Source of the DNA: an uncultured Burkholderiales bacterium
GTDB lineage: Bacteria; Pseudomonadota; Gammaproteobacteria; Burkholderiales; Burkholderiaceae_C
Length of the DNA: 54,255 nt
Assembly (NCBI GenBank): GCA_937864005.1
Contig: CALMIL010000070.1
Location: 1-54,255 of the forward strand
Reading direction: 5' to 3'
Positions 35,850 through 44,941 of the stretch are shown piece after piece. The position numbers were made by a program, and so were the translations under genes. How positions within the stretch are numbered: position 1 is the stretch's first letter; each line of letters opens with the position of its first letter. The notes under the pieces were generated by a model that saw nothing but the letters and a program-made list of their open reading frames with translations, made no database searches and was not told where the DNA came from.

Positions 35850-37322
35850 ATGAACGCAACCGCTGTCCACCCGGTGGACGAGAAGCTGCCGCTGCCTCGG
35901 CTGACGGCGCTCGGCCTGCAGCACGTGCTCGTGATGTATGCCGGCGCGATCGCCGTGCCGCTGATCGTCGGCCGTGCGCTGAAGCTCTCGCCCGAACACG
36001 TGGCGATGCTGATCTCGGCCGACCTGTTCGCCTGCGGCATCGTGACGCTGATCCAGTCGCTCGGCATGACGAGATACTTCGGCATCAAGCTTCCGGTGAT
36101 GATGGGCGTGACCTTCGCCGCCGTCGGCCCGATGGTCGCGATCGCCAATGCGGTGCCGGGCGAGGACGGTGCGCGCGCACTGTTCGGCTCGATCATCGGC
36201 GCCGGCATCGTCGCGATGCTGCTCGCGCCGATCGTCAGCCGCATGCTGCGGTTCTTCCCGCCGGTCGTCACCGGCACGATCATCACGATCATCGGCGTCA
36301 GCCTGATGCGGGTCGGCGTCGGCTGGGCGGTCGGCGGGCCGGCCTTCCTTGCCCAGCGCACCGACGTCGACAAGCTCGTCGGCATGGTCGAGAGCGCGAA
36401 GGCGGCCGCTGCGGCGGCGTCGGCGCCGATCAAGCTCGGCCCGATCCCGATGCTCGACAACCCCAACTACGGCTCGCTCGATCACCTGGCGATCTCCGCC
36501 TTCGTGCTCGTCATCGTGCTGCTGCTCGTCAAGTACGCGAAGGGCTTCTTCGCCAACATTGCCGTGCTGCTCGGCATGATCGCCGGCTGCGTGCTCGCGT
36601 TCGCGGTCGGCGAGATGAACTTCGACAAGGTCGGCAAGGCGGCGTGGGTCGACATCGTCATGCCGCTCGCGTTCGGCATGCCGACCTTCGACCCGGTGAT
36701 GGTCCTGACGATGAGTCTCGTGATGATCGTCGTGATGATCGAGTCGACCGGCATGTTCCTCGCGCTGTCCGACATGACGGGCAAGAGAATCAGCCAGGGC
36801 GAACTGTCGGCCGGCCTGCGCACCGACGGCCTGGGCACGCTGATCGGCGGCGTCTTCAACACCTTCCCGTATACGAGCTTTTCGCAGAACGTCGGCCTCG
36901 TCGGCGTCACCGGCGTGCGCAGCCGCTACGTGACGGTTGCCGGCGGCATCATCATGATCATCCTCGGCCTGCTGCCCAAAATGGGAGCGCTCGTCGAGGC
37001 GATCCCGCAATTCGTGCTCGGTGGCGCCGGGCTCGTGATGTTCGGCATGGTCGCCGCGACCGGCATCCGCATCCTCTCGACCGTCGACTACAAGAGCAAC
37101 CGCCACAACCTCTATATCGTTGCGCTCGCGATCGGCTTCGGGCTGATCCCGCTCGTCGCGCCGCGCTGGATGCAGCAGATGGCGCACGAACTGCATCCGC
37201 TGCTCGAAAGCGGCATCCTGCTCACGTCGATCGCCGCGGTGCTGCTCAACCTGTTCTTCAACGGCGTCAGCGGCGATACCTCGGGCGCCGTCGAGGCGGC
37301 GAAGGCGGCCGAGGCGCATTGA
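35850..37322 (+). CDS. NCS2-family urate/xanthine permease
   Basis: This 490-aa transporter has about 14 membrane segments. NCS2 features are GLQHVLVMYAGAIAVPLIVG at the start and the signature region ESTGMFLALSDMTGK followed by GLGTLIGGVFNTFPYTSFSQNVGLV. A GAGGAGA ribosome site precedes the ATG. Position after puuD suggests urate or xanthine import. A strong terminator follows. Confidence 0.93.
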   Translation: MNATAVHPVDEKLPLPRLTALGLQHVLVMYAGAIAVPLIVGRALKLSPEHVAMLISADLFACGIVTLIQSLGMTRYFGIKLPVMMGVTFAAVGPMVAIANAVPGEDGARALFGSIIGAGIVAMLLAPIVSRMLRFFPPVVTGTIITIIGVSLMRVGVGWAVGGPAFLAQRTDVDKLVGMVESAKAAAAAASAPIKLGPIPMLDNPNYGSLDHLAISAFVLVIVLLLVKYAKGFFANIAVLLGMIAGCVLAFAVGEMNFDKVGKAAWVDIVMPLAFGMPTFDPVMVLTMSLVMIVVMIESTGMFLALSDMTGKRISQGELSAGLRTDGLGTLIGGVFNTFPYTSFSQNVGLVGVTGVRSRYVTVAGGIIMIILGLLPKMGALVEAIPQFVLGGAGLVMFGMVAATGIRILSTVDYKSNRHNLYIVALAIGFGLIPLVAPRWMQQMAHELHPLLESGILLTSIAAVLLNLFFNGVSGDTSGAVEAAKAAEAH

Positions 37323-37359
37323 GCGGGCTTCGCAAGCGCCGTGCCCGTCGCGCAAGCAA

Positions 37360-37387
37360 AAGGGCCGCTCGCTGCGGCCCTTGGTTT
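37360..37387. terminator. Bidirectional intrinsic terminator
   Basis: AAGGGCCGC (37360-37368) and GCGGCCCTT (37374-37382) form a 9-bp stem with loop TCGCT; A residues precede it and TTGGTTT follows. It lies between the convergent permease and PEP-CTERM genes and can serve both. Confidence 0.85.
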
Positions 37388-37408
37388 GGGATGGGTGCCG
37401 GCTGTCGC

Positions 37409-37957
37409 TCAGTCAGCGCGGCGGCGGCGTGCGAACCAGGCGGTCAGGCCGAGACCGGCGAGCATCAGGGCATAGGTCTGCGGTTCCGGCACGGCCGTCA
37501 GGATGCGAACGTGATCGCCGGGATCGCTCGCATTCCAGGCGAGCGTGAGCTTCGAGCCTGTAAAGCTGGTGGTCGTCTTGTCCACGGTATCCAGACCCAT
37601 GCTGGGATGGCTGTAGTCGTAGGTGACGCCCGGTTTTCCGAACCCGGCGGTCGCGATCATCTCGGCCTGGTCATCGAACATGTACAGGATCGGCGCGTCG
37701 AAGGTGACGCTGCCGGTGACGCGGGCTCTGACGGGCTCCCAGATCAGGAACCAGGAGTTGACGGCGTGGCCGTCGTACATGCCGCTGCTCTCGAACATCC
37801 AGTAGAAGTTGTTCGATCCGAGATTATTGTTGCCGATCGGGCCGTTTCCGGTGTACTCGACGAAGCTGCGGTCGAGGCTGGCCGTCGGATCGGCAGCCTG
37901 GGCGGAAAGTGCGCCGAGTGCAAGCGCAGCGGCAAGTGCAAGACGTGTCAGCAACAT
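37409..37957 (-). CDS. PEP-CTERM exported protein
   Basis: This 182-aa protein starts at 37957 after a strong GGGAGGA site. Residues 1-21 are a signal peptide ending AQA. The mature part is a beta-rich globular domain of unknown function with many Asn and aromatic residues. The C-terminus VPEPQTYALMLAGLGLTAWF plus basic tail is a classic PEP-CTERM sorting signal, handled by exosortase, which is linked to exopolysaccharide production. No exosortase gene is in the window. Confidence 0.92.
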   Translation of the reverse strand: MLLTRLALAAALALGALSAQAADPTASLDRSFVEYTGNGPIGNNNLGSNNFYWMFESSGMYDGHAVNSWFLIWEPVRARVTGSVTFDAPILYMFDDQAEMIATAGFGKPGVTYDYSHPSMGLDTVDKTTTSFTGSKLTLAWNASDPGDHVRILTAVPEPQTYALMLAGLGLTAWFARRRRAD

Positions 37958-37991
37958 CGCCGATCCTCCCAGTGCAGTCCAAAGGTGGCTG

Positions 37992-38040
37992 ATCATAGGG
38001 CCACCGAGTGGCGTGCGATACCCCCGAAACGAGGGGGAAT
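37992..38040 (-). promoter_or_regulatory. Promoter with dyad operator for the PEP-CTERM gene
   Basis: On the minus strand TATGAT (37997-37992) is a good -10, giving a start about 28 bases before the ATG. There is no good -35. Directly upstream lies a dyad, CCCCC (38021-38025) with GGGGG (38033-38037), flanked by AT on both sides. This is the layout of an activator-dependent promoter. Confidence 0.5.
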
Positions 38041-38113
38041 GGTGGCGCCTCTTGCGTCGCCTCGCTGACTCGAGGCGCGAACGGCAGCGAAAGCGGCGAG
38101 GGAAGCGCTGCAC

Positions 38114-39061
38114 CTATGCGCGCATCAGCGTCGACTTGCCGAACAGGCTTTCGATCAGATCGACCGCGACATCGGCGGTGCGGTTGTGGTCGTCGAATGC
38201 CGGATTGAGTTCCATCAAGTCGAGCGAGGCGAGGCGGCCGGTATCGGCGATCATCTCCATGCACAGCTGCGCTTCGCGGTAGGTCGGGCCGCCCTTGACG
38301 GTCGTGCCGACGCCGGGGGCGATGTCGGGGTCGAGGAAGTCGACGTCGAAGCTCACGTGCAGATGGGTGTTGGCGTCGAGTGTCGCAAGCGCAAGCTCCA
38401 TCGCGTGACGCATGCCCATCTCGTCGATGAAGCGCATGTCGAAGACTTCGAGCCCGGCCTCGTGCACGAGTCGCTTCTCGCCGGCGTCGACACTGCGGAT
38501 GCCGATCTGGCGCACCCATTTCGCGCTGATCGCGGGCACCTTGCCGCCGATCTCGACCAGCTCCTGTGGACCGTTTCCGCACAGGCAGGCGACGGGCATG
38601 CCGTGCGTATTGCCGCTTGGCGTGAGCAGGTTGGTATTGAAGTCGGCGTGCGCGTCGAGCCACAGCACGCGCAGCTTCTTGCGCACCTCCCGGCAGTGGC
38701 GGGCGACTGCGCTGATCGAGCCGATCGCGAGGCAGTGGTCGCCGCCGAGCAGCAGCGGAAGGCGCCCGGCTTGCAGTTGGGAGTGCACTGCGTCGTGCAC
38801 CGCCAGATTCCAGGCGACGACTTCGGGCAGATGGCGGTAGCCCTCGACCGGCGGCTGCCAGGGGTTGATCGGGCCGCTCAGGTTGCCGGTGTCGACGACC
38901 GAGACGCCGCGTGCCTCGAGTGCTTGCTGGATGCCGGCGACGCGCATCGCCTCGGGCCCCATGCTCGCGCCGCGCGATCCGGCGCCGATATCGGTCGGCG
39001 CACCGATCAGGCTCACCGTCCGTGCGGCGAGGGCATTCACGTTGTCGCTGGCATCGGCCAT
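38114..39061 (-). CDS. Arginase-family ureohydrolase
   Basis: This 315-aa enzyme has the manganese motifs GGDHC, DAHADFNT and SFDVDFLDPDIAPG. Length and the GAPTDIGAGSRGASMGPEA start are those of true arginase (RocF), which splits arginine to ornithine and urea; agmatinase cannot be fully excluded. It starts 2 bases after the LOG-family gene, so the two are co-transcribed. Confidence 0.92.
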   Translation of the reverse strand: MADASDNVNALAARTVSLIGAPTDIGAGSRGASMGPEAMRVAGIQQALEARGVSVVDTGNLSGPINPWQPPVEGYRHLPEVVAWNLAVHDAVHSQLQAGRLPLLLGGDHCLAIGSISAVARHCREVRKKLRVLWLDAHADFNTNLLTPSGNTHGMPVACLCGNGPQELVEIGGKVPAISAKWVRQIGIRSVDAGEKRLVHEAGLEVFDMRFIDEMGMRHAMELALATLDANTHLHVSFDVDFLDPDIAPGVGTTVKGGPTYREAQLCMEMIADTGRLASLDLMELNPAFDDHNRTADVAVDLIESLFGKSTLMRA

Positions 39062-39063
39062 CG

Positions 39064-39966
39064 TCAGATGTCGAGCGCGAAGTCGCCGGTCTGCGTGGCG
39101 GGCAGATCGAATCCGTATTCGGCGGCGAGGACCTCCCAGGCTTCCTCGGCGGTTTCGACGAAGTGGAACAGTTCGACGTCGTTCGGGCTGATCATGCCGG
39201 CCTCGACGAGCAGGTCGAAATTGATCAGGCGCGTCCAGTACTCGCGTCCGAAAAGCAGGATCGGGCTGCGCCGGCACTTGCCGGTCTGCATCAGCGTCAT
39301 CGACTCGAACAGTTCGTCCAGCGTGCCGAAACCTCCCGGAAAGCAGACGAGGCCGATGCTGCGCATCAGGAAGTGCATCTTGCGCAGCCCGAAATAGTGG
39401 AACTGGAAGCACAGCTCGGGCGTGATATAGGGATTCGGCGCCTGCTCGTGCGGCAGCACGATGTTGAGGCCGATGCTCCTGCCGCCCGCCTCATGGGCGC
39501 CGCGGTTGCCGGCCTCCATCACCCCCGGACCGCCGCCGGTGACGATATAGATCGGCGTCTCGAGCTCGCGCGACTTGCGCGTCACGAGCGCGGCGAAGCG
39601 GCGTGCCTCTTCGTAGTAGTGCGACATCAGCACCTGCTGCTCGGCGCGGCGAATCGCGGCCGCGTCCGCGCCGGCCTGCGCTTCGCGCAGGCGCTGTGCC
39701 GCGATATCGGGCGCCAGGATGCGCGCGCTGCCGTAGAGCACGATCGTCGCGTCGATGCCATGCTCGGTCATCACCATGTCGGGCTTGAGCAGTTCGAGCT
39801 GCATGCGCACCGGGCGCAGTTCCTCGCGCAGCAGGAATTCGGTGTCGGTGAACGCCAGGCGGTAGGCGCTCTCCGGGCCATCGTAGTGCGACAGCGGCGC
39901 GACGGCCTTGGCCTCCTGCTGCGCGGAGGGGAAGTTGCGTGCGTTGAGCGCTTTGCGCTTGTTCAT
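39064..39966 (-). CDS. LOG-family (TIGR00730-like) nucleotide-binding protein
   Basis: This 300-aa protein has the Rossmann-type motifs GGGPGVMEAGNRGA and PGGFGTLDELFE of the LOG family. Members are cytokinin riboside monophosphate phosphoribohydrolases or PpnN-like nucleosidases and are often misnamed lysine decarboxylases. The long form with an N-terminal extension of about 70 residues is common in proteobacteria. Exact substrate is unknown. Confidence 0.9.
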   Translation of the reverse strand: MNKRKALNARNFPSAQQEAKAVAPLSHYDGPESAYRLAFTDTEFLLREELRPVRMQLELLKPDMVMTEHGIDATIVLYGSARILAPDIAAQRLREAQAGADAAAIRRAEQQVLMSHYYEEARRFAALVTRKSRELETPIYIVTGGGPGVMEAGNRGAHEAGGRSIGLNIVLPHEQAPNPYITPELCFQFHYFGLRKMHFLMRSIGLVCFPGGFGTLDELFESMTLMQTGKCRRSPILLFGREYWTRLINFDLLVEAGMISPNDVELFHFVETAEEAWEVLAAEYGFDLPATQTGDFALDI

Positions 39967-40033
39967 GCGTTGTTCCGTTCGGGCAATGCGCCGAGCTTAA
40001 GGGATCGCCGCCCGCGCGTGCGCGATGGGGTGT

Positions 40034-40780
40034 TCAATGCAAGTGGCCGCATACGGGGCAGCCGGCTTGGCGCGCGACGCCGATCTCGCTCCACCTCATC
40101 GAGCGCGCATCGAGCATCTGCAGCCGCCCGGCGAGCGACGTGCCGATGCCGGCGATCAGCTTGATCGCCTCCGCCGCCTGCACCGTGCCGATGATGCCGA
40201 CGAGCGGCGCGAATACGCCCATCGTCGCGCACTGCGTCTCTTCGAACGCCGCATCCGGTGCGAAGATGCAGGCGTAGCAGGGGCCCGATCGCGCGTCGTA
40301 GACCGAAACCTGGCCATCGAAGCCGATCGCGGCGCCCGACACGAGCGGCTTGCCCGCCGCGACGCAGGCGGCGTTGACCGCATGGCGGGTCGCGAAGTTG
40401 TCGCTGCAATCGAGCACCACGTCGGCAGCGTCGACAAGCGGCGCGAGCGTCGCGGCGTCGACGCGCTGGCGCAGCGGCTGAACCCGAACGTCGGGGTTGA
40501 TCTCGGCGATCGCGCGCATCGCCGACTGCACTTTCGGCTGGCCGACGCTTGCAAGCCGGTGCGCGATCTGGCGCTGCAGATTGGTGAGATCGACGTCGTC
40601 GGCGTCGGCAATCGTGATGCTGCCGATGCCGGCGCACGCGAGGTAGAGCGCAGCCGGCGAGCCCAGTCCGCCGGCGCCGATCATCAGCACATGCGCGGCG
40701 AGGATCCGCCGCTGGCCTTCGATGCCGATCTCGTCGAGCAGGATGTGGCGCGAGTAGCGCAGCAGCTGGTCGTCGTTCAT
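40034..40780 (-). CDS. moeB: E1-like adenylyltransferase, MoeB/ThiF/HesA family
   Basis: This 248-aa protein adenylates the C-terminus of a ubiquitin-like sulfur carrier (MoaD or ThiS). The N-terminus YSRHILLDEIG, ATP motif GAGGLGSPAALYLA, and zinc Cys pairs CYAC and CPVC are intact. With 248 residues and no rhodanese domain it fits MoeB or ThiF; I cannot decide which from context. Confidence 0.92.
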   Translation of the reverse strand: MNDDQLLRYSRHILLDEIGIEGQRRILAAHVLMIGAGGLGSPAALYLACAGIGSITIADADDVDLTNLQRQIAHRLASVGQPKVQSAMRAIAEINPDVRVQPLRQRVDAATLAPLVDAADVVLDCSDNFATRHAVNAACVAAGKPLVSGAAIGFDGQVSVYDARSGPCYACIFAPDAAFEETQCATMGVFAPLVGIIGTVQAAEAIKLIAGIGTSLAGRLQMLDARSMRWSEIGVARQAGCPVCGHLH

Positions 40781-40822
40781 CGTGCGTGCATTCGAGCGCA
40801 GAGGGTGCGGGCCCGCAAAGAA

Positions 40823-40849
40823 GAACGCCCGCGAAGCGGGCGGGCGTTC
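40823..40849 (-). terminator. Intrinsic terminator after the S41 protease gene
   Basis: GAACGCCCG (40823-40831) pairs with CGGGCGTTC (40841-40849). On the minus strand the hairpin is followed by TTCTTT (40822-40817). It lies 20 bases after the protease stop. Confidence 0.7.
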
Positions 40850-40868
40850 CGTGCGTGCCGGGCGCGGC

Positions 40869-42305
40869 TCAGTTCGTCCCGGTCTCGGCCCTGCGTTCGA
40901 CCATCGTCTTCGAGACCATCACCGGCTGGCCCTTCAGGCGATTGAGCGCCTGCATCAGCGGAAAGTCCTTGTCGCTGCCGAATTCGGGCAGCGGCTTGGG
41001 CAGCGTGTTCTTCGCGATCTCGTCCTCGAGCTTCTTGCGCGCTTCTTCGCGCTCCTGCTCGCGCGCCTTGTCTTCGTGCTCGGGGCCCTGGCCGCTGCTG
41101 ATGTGCTTCTCGAGATCGGCCTCGCGCACGCGAAGCGCCGCAAAGACGTTGCCTTCGGCCGTTTCGTCGACCATCACGTCGGGCACGATGCCGGTCGCCT
41201 GGATCGACTTGCCCGACGGCGTGTAGTAGCGCGCGGTCGTGATCTTGAGCGCGGTGTCGGGCGAGAGCTGGCGCACCGTCTGCACCGAGCCCTTGCCGAA
41301 GGTCTGCGCGCCCATGATCGTCGCGCGCTTGTTGTCCTGCAGCGCGCCGGCCACGATCTCGCTGGCCGAAGCCGAGCCCTCGTTGACGAGCACGATCAGC
41401 GGCACGCGCTTGATCGCCGCCGGCAGGCTCTTGAGCGGGTCCGTGCCGCCGCGGCGCATGTAGTACTCGGGCGCGGCCTTGAAGGTGGCCTTGCTGTCGG
41501 CGACCTGGCCGTTGGTCGAGACGACGACGGCGTCGTTCGGCAGGAAGGCCGCGGCGATCGCGACCGCGCCCTCGAGCAGGCCGCCCGGGTCGTTGCGCAG
41601 GTCGAGCACGATGCCCTTGATATTCGGATCCTGCTTGTAAAGCTCATCGACCTTGCGCACGAAATCCTCGACCGTGCGGTCCTGGAAGATGCTCAGGCGG
41701 ATCCATGCGTAGCCCGGCTCTATGAATTTGGCGCGCACGCTTTGCTGGCGGATTTCCTCGCGCGTGATCGTCACCGGAAAGCTGCGGCTCTCGTTCTTGC
41801 GGAAGATCGTCAGCGTGACCTTGGTGTTCGGCTCGCCACGCATCTTCTTCACCGCCTGGTCGAGCGTCAGGCCCTTGACGTACGTGTCGTCGATCTTCGT
41901 GATCAGGTCGCCGCTCTTGAGCCCGGCGCGAAACGCCGGCGTGCCCTCGATCGGCGAGATGACCTTGACGAGGCCGTCCTCCATGCCGATCTCGATGCCG
42001 ACGCCGACGAACTTGCCGGTCGTGCCCTCGCGGAATTCCTTGAACGTCTTCTTGTCGAAATACTGCGAATGCGGGTCGAGCCCGGCGACCATGCCGGAGA
42101 TCGCATCGTTGATCAGCTTCTTCTCGTCGACCGGCTCCACGTAGTCGGACTTGACCATCGCGAAGACGGCGGCGAGTTGCTGCAGTTCCTCGAGCGGCAA
42201 CTGGGCGACCGAATTGCGCGCGATCGCCTGCAGTTGTATCGCGCCGAGCGCACCGGCGACGACGCCGACGGCGATCCAGCCGCTGACCTTCAGTTTCGAA
42301 CCCAT
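40869..42305 (-). CDS. ctpA: C-terminal processing protease, S41 family
   Basis: This 478-aa exported protease has an N-terminal membrane or signal segment (about 8-30), a PDZ domain (about 90-175, GIEIGMEDGLVKVISPIEGTP) and the S41 core with nucleophile Ser in NEGSASASEIVAGAL and Lys in TFGKGSVQ. It trims C-termini of periplasmic proteins. I chose the ATG at 42305; a TTG start at 42338 is possible. A TATACT -10 on the minus strand at 42351-42346 fits its promoter. Confidence 0.94.
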   Translation of the reverse strand: MGSKLKVSGWIAVGVVAGALGAIQLQAIARNSVAQLPLEELQQLAAVFAMVKSDYVEPVDEKKLINDAISGMVAGLDPHSQYFDKKTFKEFREGTTGKFVGVGIEIGMEDGLVKVISPIEGTPAFRAGLKSGDLITKIDDTYVKGLTLDQAVKKMRGEPNTKVTLTIFRKNESRSFPVTITREEIRQQSVRAKFIEPGYAWIRLSIFQDRTVEDFVRKVDELYKQDPNIKGIVLDLRNDPGGLLEGAVAIAAAFLPNDAVVVSTNGQVADSKATFKAAPEYYMRRGGTDPLKSLPAAIKRVPLIVLVNEGSASASEIVAGALQDNKRATIMGAQTFGKGSVQTVRQLSPDTALKITTARYYTPSGKSIQATGIVPDVMVDETAEGNVFAALRVREADLEKHISSGQGPEHEDKAREQEREEARKKLEDEIAKNTLPKPLPEFGSDKDFPLMQALNRLKGQPVMVSKTMVERRAETGTN

Positions 42306-42645
42306 GGCGGTACCGCTTCTAGAAAGAATGGAATGCAAGAGTGCCAGTATATGAAATCAGGTGCGTCAGTGGAGTCGCAACGGGTCCGGAAAGTTGCATC
42401 AGCCGTCACGACCGGCGCAGGGAAATTTCTGGTCATCCCGGTTGCGAGCGTGCCACCGGCGCGACGCGGGCGCTCTCGAGGCGAGCGTCGCGTGCCGACA
42501 AGGCCGGTTTGCGGCCCCGCTGGCCGATCCGCGCCGACCCGGCCTGCCTCGCGAGATCACGGCATCGCGCTCACCGTTCTATGAGGTGAGAAGCGTTCTC
42601 ATTCGTGCTTATACTCGCCGAAATCGATTTCCACAGGGGGAAGAA
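42306..42645. other. 340-bp divergent region ctpA-fbpA
   Basis: The gap contains a minus-strand TATACT for ctpA (42351-42346) and a Fur-box-like palindrome plus TATACT for fbpA near 42585-42615. No gene is supported between them. Confidence 0.6.
42585..42615 (+). promoter_or_regulatory. Fur-box-like operator and promoter of fbpA
   Basis: TGAGAA (42587-42592), GCG, TTCTCA (42596-42601) form a perfect 6-3-6 inverted repeat resembling the Fur consensus half-sites. A -10 TATACT (42610-42615) places it over the -35 region. Iron-Fur repression of an iron transporter is expected. Confidence 0.7.
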
Positions 42646-43689
42646 ATGAGGATGACCGCATCGATCCGAGGGCTTTTCATGGCCGCACTCGCGGCCTTGG
42701 CTTTGCAGGCGACCGCGCAGGAGCGCGAACTCAGCATCTACAGCGCGCGCCACTATGCGACCGACGAGGCGCTCTACGCCGCGTTCACGAAGGCGACCGG
42801 GATTGCGATCAAGCGCATCGACGCCGACGATACCGCCGTGCTTGCCCGCTTGAAGAGCGAAGGCGCGGCGAGCCCAGCCGACGTCGTGCTGCTCGTCGAT
42901 GCGTCGCGTCTGTGGCGCGCCGAGGTCGATGGCCTGTTCCAGCCGGTCAAGTCCGCCACGCTCGAGTCGCGCATCCCGGCGACGCTGCGCGGCAAGGACA
43001 GCGGCGAAGGCTCGCAATGGTTCGGCTTTTCGACCCGCGCGCGCGTCATCGTCTACAACAAGGCGACGGTCAAGCCCGCGGACGCCGCCACCTACGAAAT
43101 GCTCGCCGATCCGGTGAACAAGGGCCGCGTGTGCACGCGCTCGGGCTCGCATCCGTACAACCTGTCGCTGTTCGGCGCGATGCTCGAACATATGGGCGAA
43201 GCCAGGACCAAGACCTGGCTTGCCGGCATCGTCGCCAATATGGCGCGCGCGCCCAAGGGCGGCGATACCGACCAGATCCGCGCCGTCGCGAGCGGAGAGT
43301 GCCAGGTCGCACTGAGCAATTCATACTACTTCGCGCGCCTGATGCGCTCGACCAAGCCCGAGGACCGTGCCGTCGTCGAGAAGGTCGCGATGGTCTTCCC
43401 CGACCAAGCGAGCTACGGCACGCACGTCAATATCGCCGGCGGCGCCGTCGCCCGCCACGCGAAGAACCGCGACGCGGCGGTGAAGTTCCTCGAGTACCTC
43501 GCGAGCGACGACGCCCAGCGCCACTTCGCCGACGGCAACAACGAATGGCCGGTCGTCAAGGGGCTGAAGATCGCCAACCCGGCGCTCGATGCGATGGGGC
43601 CCTTCAAGGCCGATACGGTGCCGGTCTCCGTCATCGGCATGAACCAGGTCAAGGTGCAGCGCTTGCTCGACGAGGTCGGCTACAAATAG
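42646..43689 (+). CDS. fbpA: Ferric-iron ABC transporter, periplasmic binding protein
   Basis: This 347-aa protein has a signal peptide (residues 1-25, AALALQATAQ) and an FbpA/FutA-like fold. It starts with ELSIYSARHYATDEALY and carries the paired iron-binding tyrosines Tyr227-Tyr228 in ALSNSYYFARLM. An AGGGGGAAG site precedes the ATG. It binds Fe3+ in the periplasm for the FbpB/FbpC importer encoded next to it. Confidence 0.94.
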   Translation: MRMTASIRGLFMAALAALALQATAQERELSIYSARHYATDEALYAAFTKATGIAIKRIDADDTAVLARLKSEGAASPADVVLLVDASRLWRAEVDGLFQPVKSATLESRIPATLRGKDSGEGSQWFGFSTRARVIVYNKATVKPADAATYEMLADPVNKGRVCTRSGSHPYNLSLFGAMLEHMGEARTKTWLAGIVANMARAPKGGDTDQIRAVASGECQVALSNSYYFARLMRSTKPEDRAVVEKVAMVFPDQASYGTHVNIAGGAVARHAKNRDAAVKFLEYLASDDAQRHFADGNNEWPVVKGLKIANPALDAMGPFKADTVPVSVIGMNQVKVQRLLDEVGYK

Positions 43690-43698
43690 CCCAGGGCC

Positions 43699-44778
43699 CT
43701 ATGCCGCGTCGCGCGCGAAGGTGACGAGGTGGTCGACCTCGGGCCGGATGCCGATCCACTCGCCGATCGCATGGTCGTGGTGTGACGGCACCTGCGCGAG
43801 CAGCCGCTCGCCGCTCGCGAGGCGCAGCGTGTAGATGAAGCGCGCGCCCTGAAAGGCCTTGCGCTCGATGCGGGCGCGCACCGGTGAGGCGTCGTCGTGC
43901 ACGATATCGTCGGCGCGCAGCAGCAGGTCGCAGGCACCGCCGGGGTAGGCACCCGGCAGCGGGCATTCGGCGGCATCCGTCAGATCGCCGAGCGCGGTGC
44001 GCACCACCGGCCCGCCCGGCGCGGCAACGATCTGCGCCGCGGCGAAGACGCCGTGCCCGATAAATTCGGCGACGAAGCGGCACGCCGGGCGGTGGTAGAG
44101 CGCGTAGGCGTCGTCCCACTGCAGCAGCTGCCCTTCGCGCATGACGCCGATGCGGTCGCCGACGGCGAATGCCTCCTGCTGGTCGTGGGTGACGAAAAGG
44201 GCGGTCGTCGCGCTCGCCTTCAGGATCGCGCGCAGTTCCTGCGCCAGGCGCTCGCGCAGCTCGACGTCGAGGTTCGAGAACGGCTCGTCGAGCAGCAGCA
44301 GGCGCGGCCGCGGCGCGAGCGCGCGGGCGAGCGCGACGCGCTGCTGCTGGCCGCCGGACAACTGGTGCGGCGCGCGCTGCGCGGCGTCGGCGAGGCCGAC
44401 CAGGTCGAGCACCTCCTGCACCCGCTGCACACGCGCGCCGCGCGCCAGATGGGCGATGCCGAAGCCGACATTGCGCGCCACGCTCAAGTGCGGAAAGAGC
44501 GCGTAGTCCTGAAAGACCATGCCGATGCGCCGCGCCTCGGGCGCGAGATGAATGCCGCGCGGCGCGTCGGCCAGCGCCTCGTCGCCGATCGCGATGCGCC
44601 CCTGGGCGAGCCGTTCGAGCCCGGCGATCACACGCAGCAAGGTCGTCTTGCCGCAGCCCGACGGGCCGATCAGGACGCCGATATCGCCCGCCGGCAAGGC
44701 GAATGAGGCGTCCCGCACCGCCGGTTTCGCGGTCGCGCCGGGGTAGGTGACCGACACCTGGTCTAGCGCGAGGAACAT
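43699..44778 (-). CDS. fbpC: Ferric-iron ABC transporter, ATPase
   Basis: This 359-aa ATPase has Walker A GPSGCGKTT, Q-loop FQDYALFPH, signature LSGGQQQR and Walker B LLLLDEPFSNLD, then a C-terminal regulatory TOBE-like domain as in FbpC. I chose the ATG at 44778 because the part upstream is Arg-rich and overlaps the intergenic Fur site. It is inverted relative to fbpA and fbpB, ending 9 bases from the fbpA stop. Confidence 0.94.
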   Translation of the reverse strand: MFLALDQVSVTYPGATAKPAVRDASFALPAGDIGVLIGPSGCGKTTLLRVIAGLERLAQGRIAIGDEALADAPRGIHLAPEARRIGMVFQDYALFPHLSVARNVGFGIAHLARGARVQRVQEVLDLVGLADAAQRAPHQLSGGQQQRVALARALAPRPRLLLLDEPFSNLDVELRERLAQELRAILKASATTALFVTHDQQEAFAVGDRIGVMREGQLLQWDDAYALYHRPACRFVAEFIGHGVFAAAQIVAAPGGPVVRTALGDLTDAAECPLPGAYPGGACDLLLRADDIVHDDASPVRARIERKAFQGARFIYTLRLASGERLLAQVPSHHDHAIGEWIGIRPEVDHLVTFARDAA

Positions 44779-44799
44779 GCTTCGTATGATACGCAGCGC

Positions 44800-44818
44800 A
44801 ATGAAGACGATTCTCGTT
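44800..44818. promoter_or_regulatory. Fur-box-like site between fbpC and fbpB
   Basis: AATGAAGACGATTCTCGTT agrees with the 19-bp Fur consensus at 14 positions by my count. It lies 22 bases upstream of fbpC and 124 bases upstream of the divergent fbpB, so one site could control both. Confidence 0.6.
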
Positions 44819-44941
44819 CCCAGCTCGAACCGGCAGGCGCGGCCACAGTCGCCGCCATGCGCGGGCGCCGCCTGACGCGCGGCCGGCCGCGCAGGCTTCG
44901 ACCGTCCGCCCGCAACGGCTCGCGCACGCACCACCGAACTC

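Noticed and set aside
39064-39966. Annotation as lysine decarboxylase, which would suit the adjacent arginase gene
   Set aside because: The LOG-family motifs indicate a nucleotide phosphoribohydrolase-type protein; the decarboxylase label is an old misannotation.
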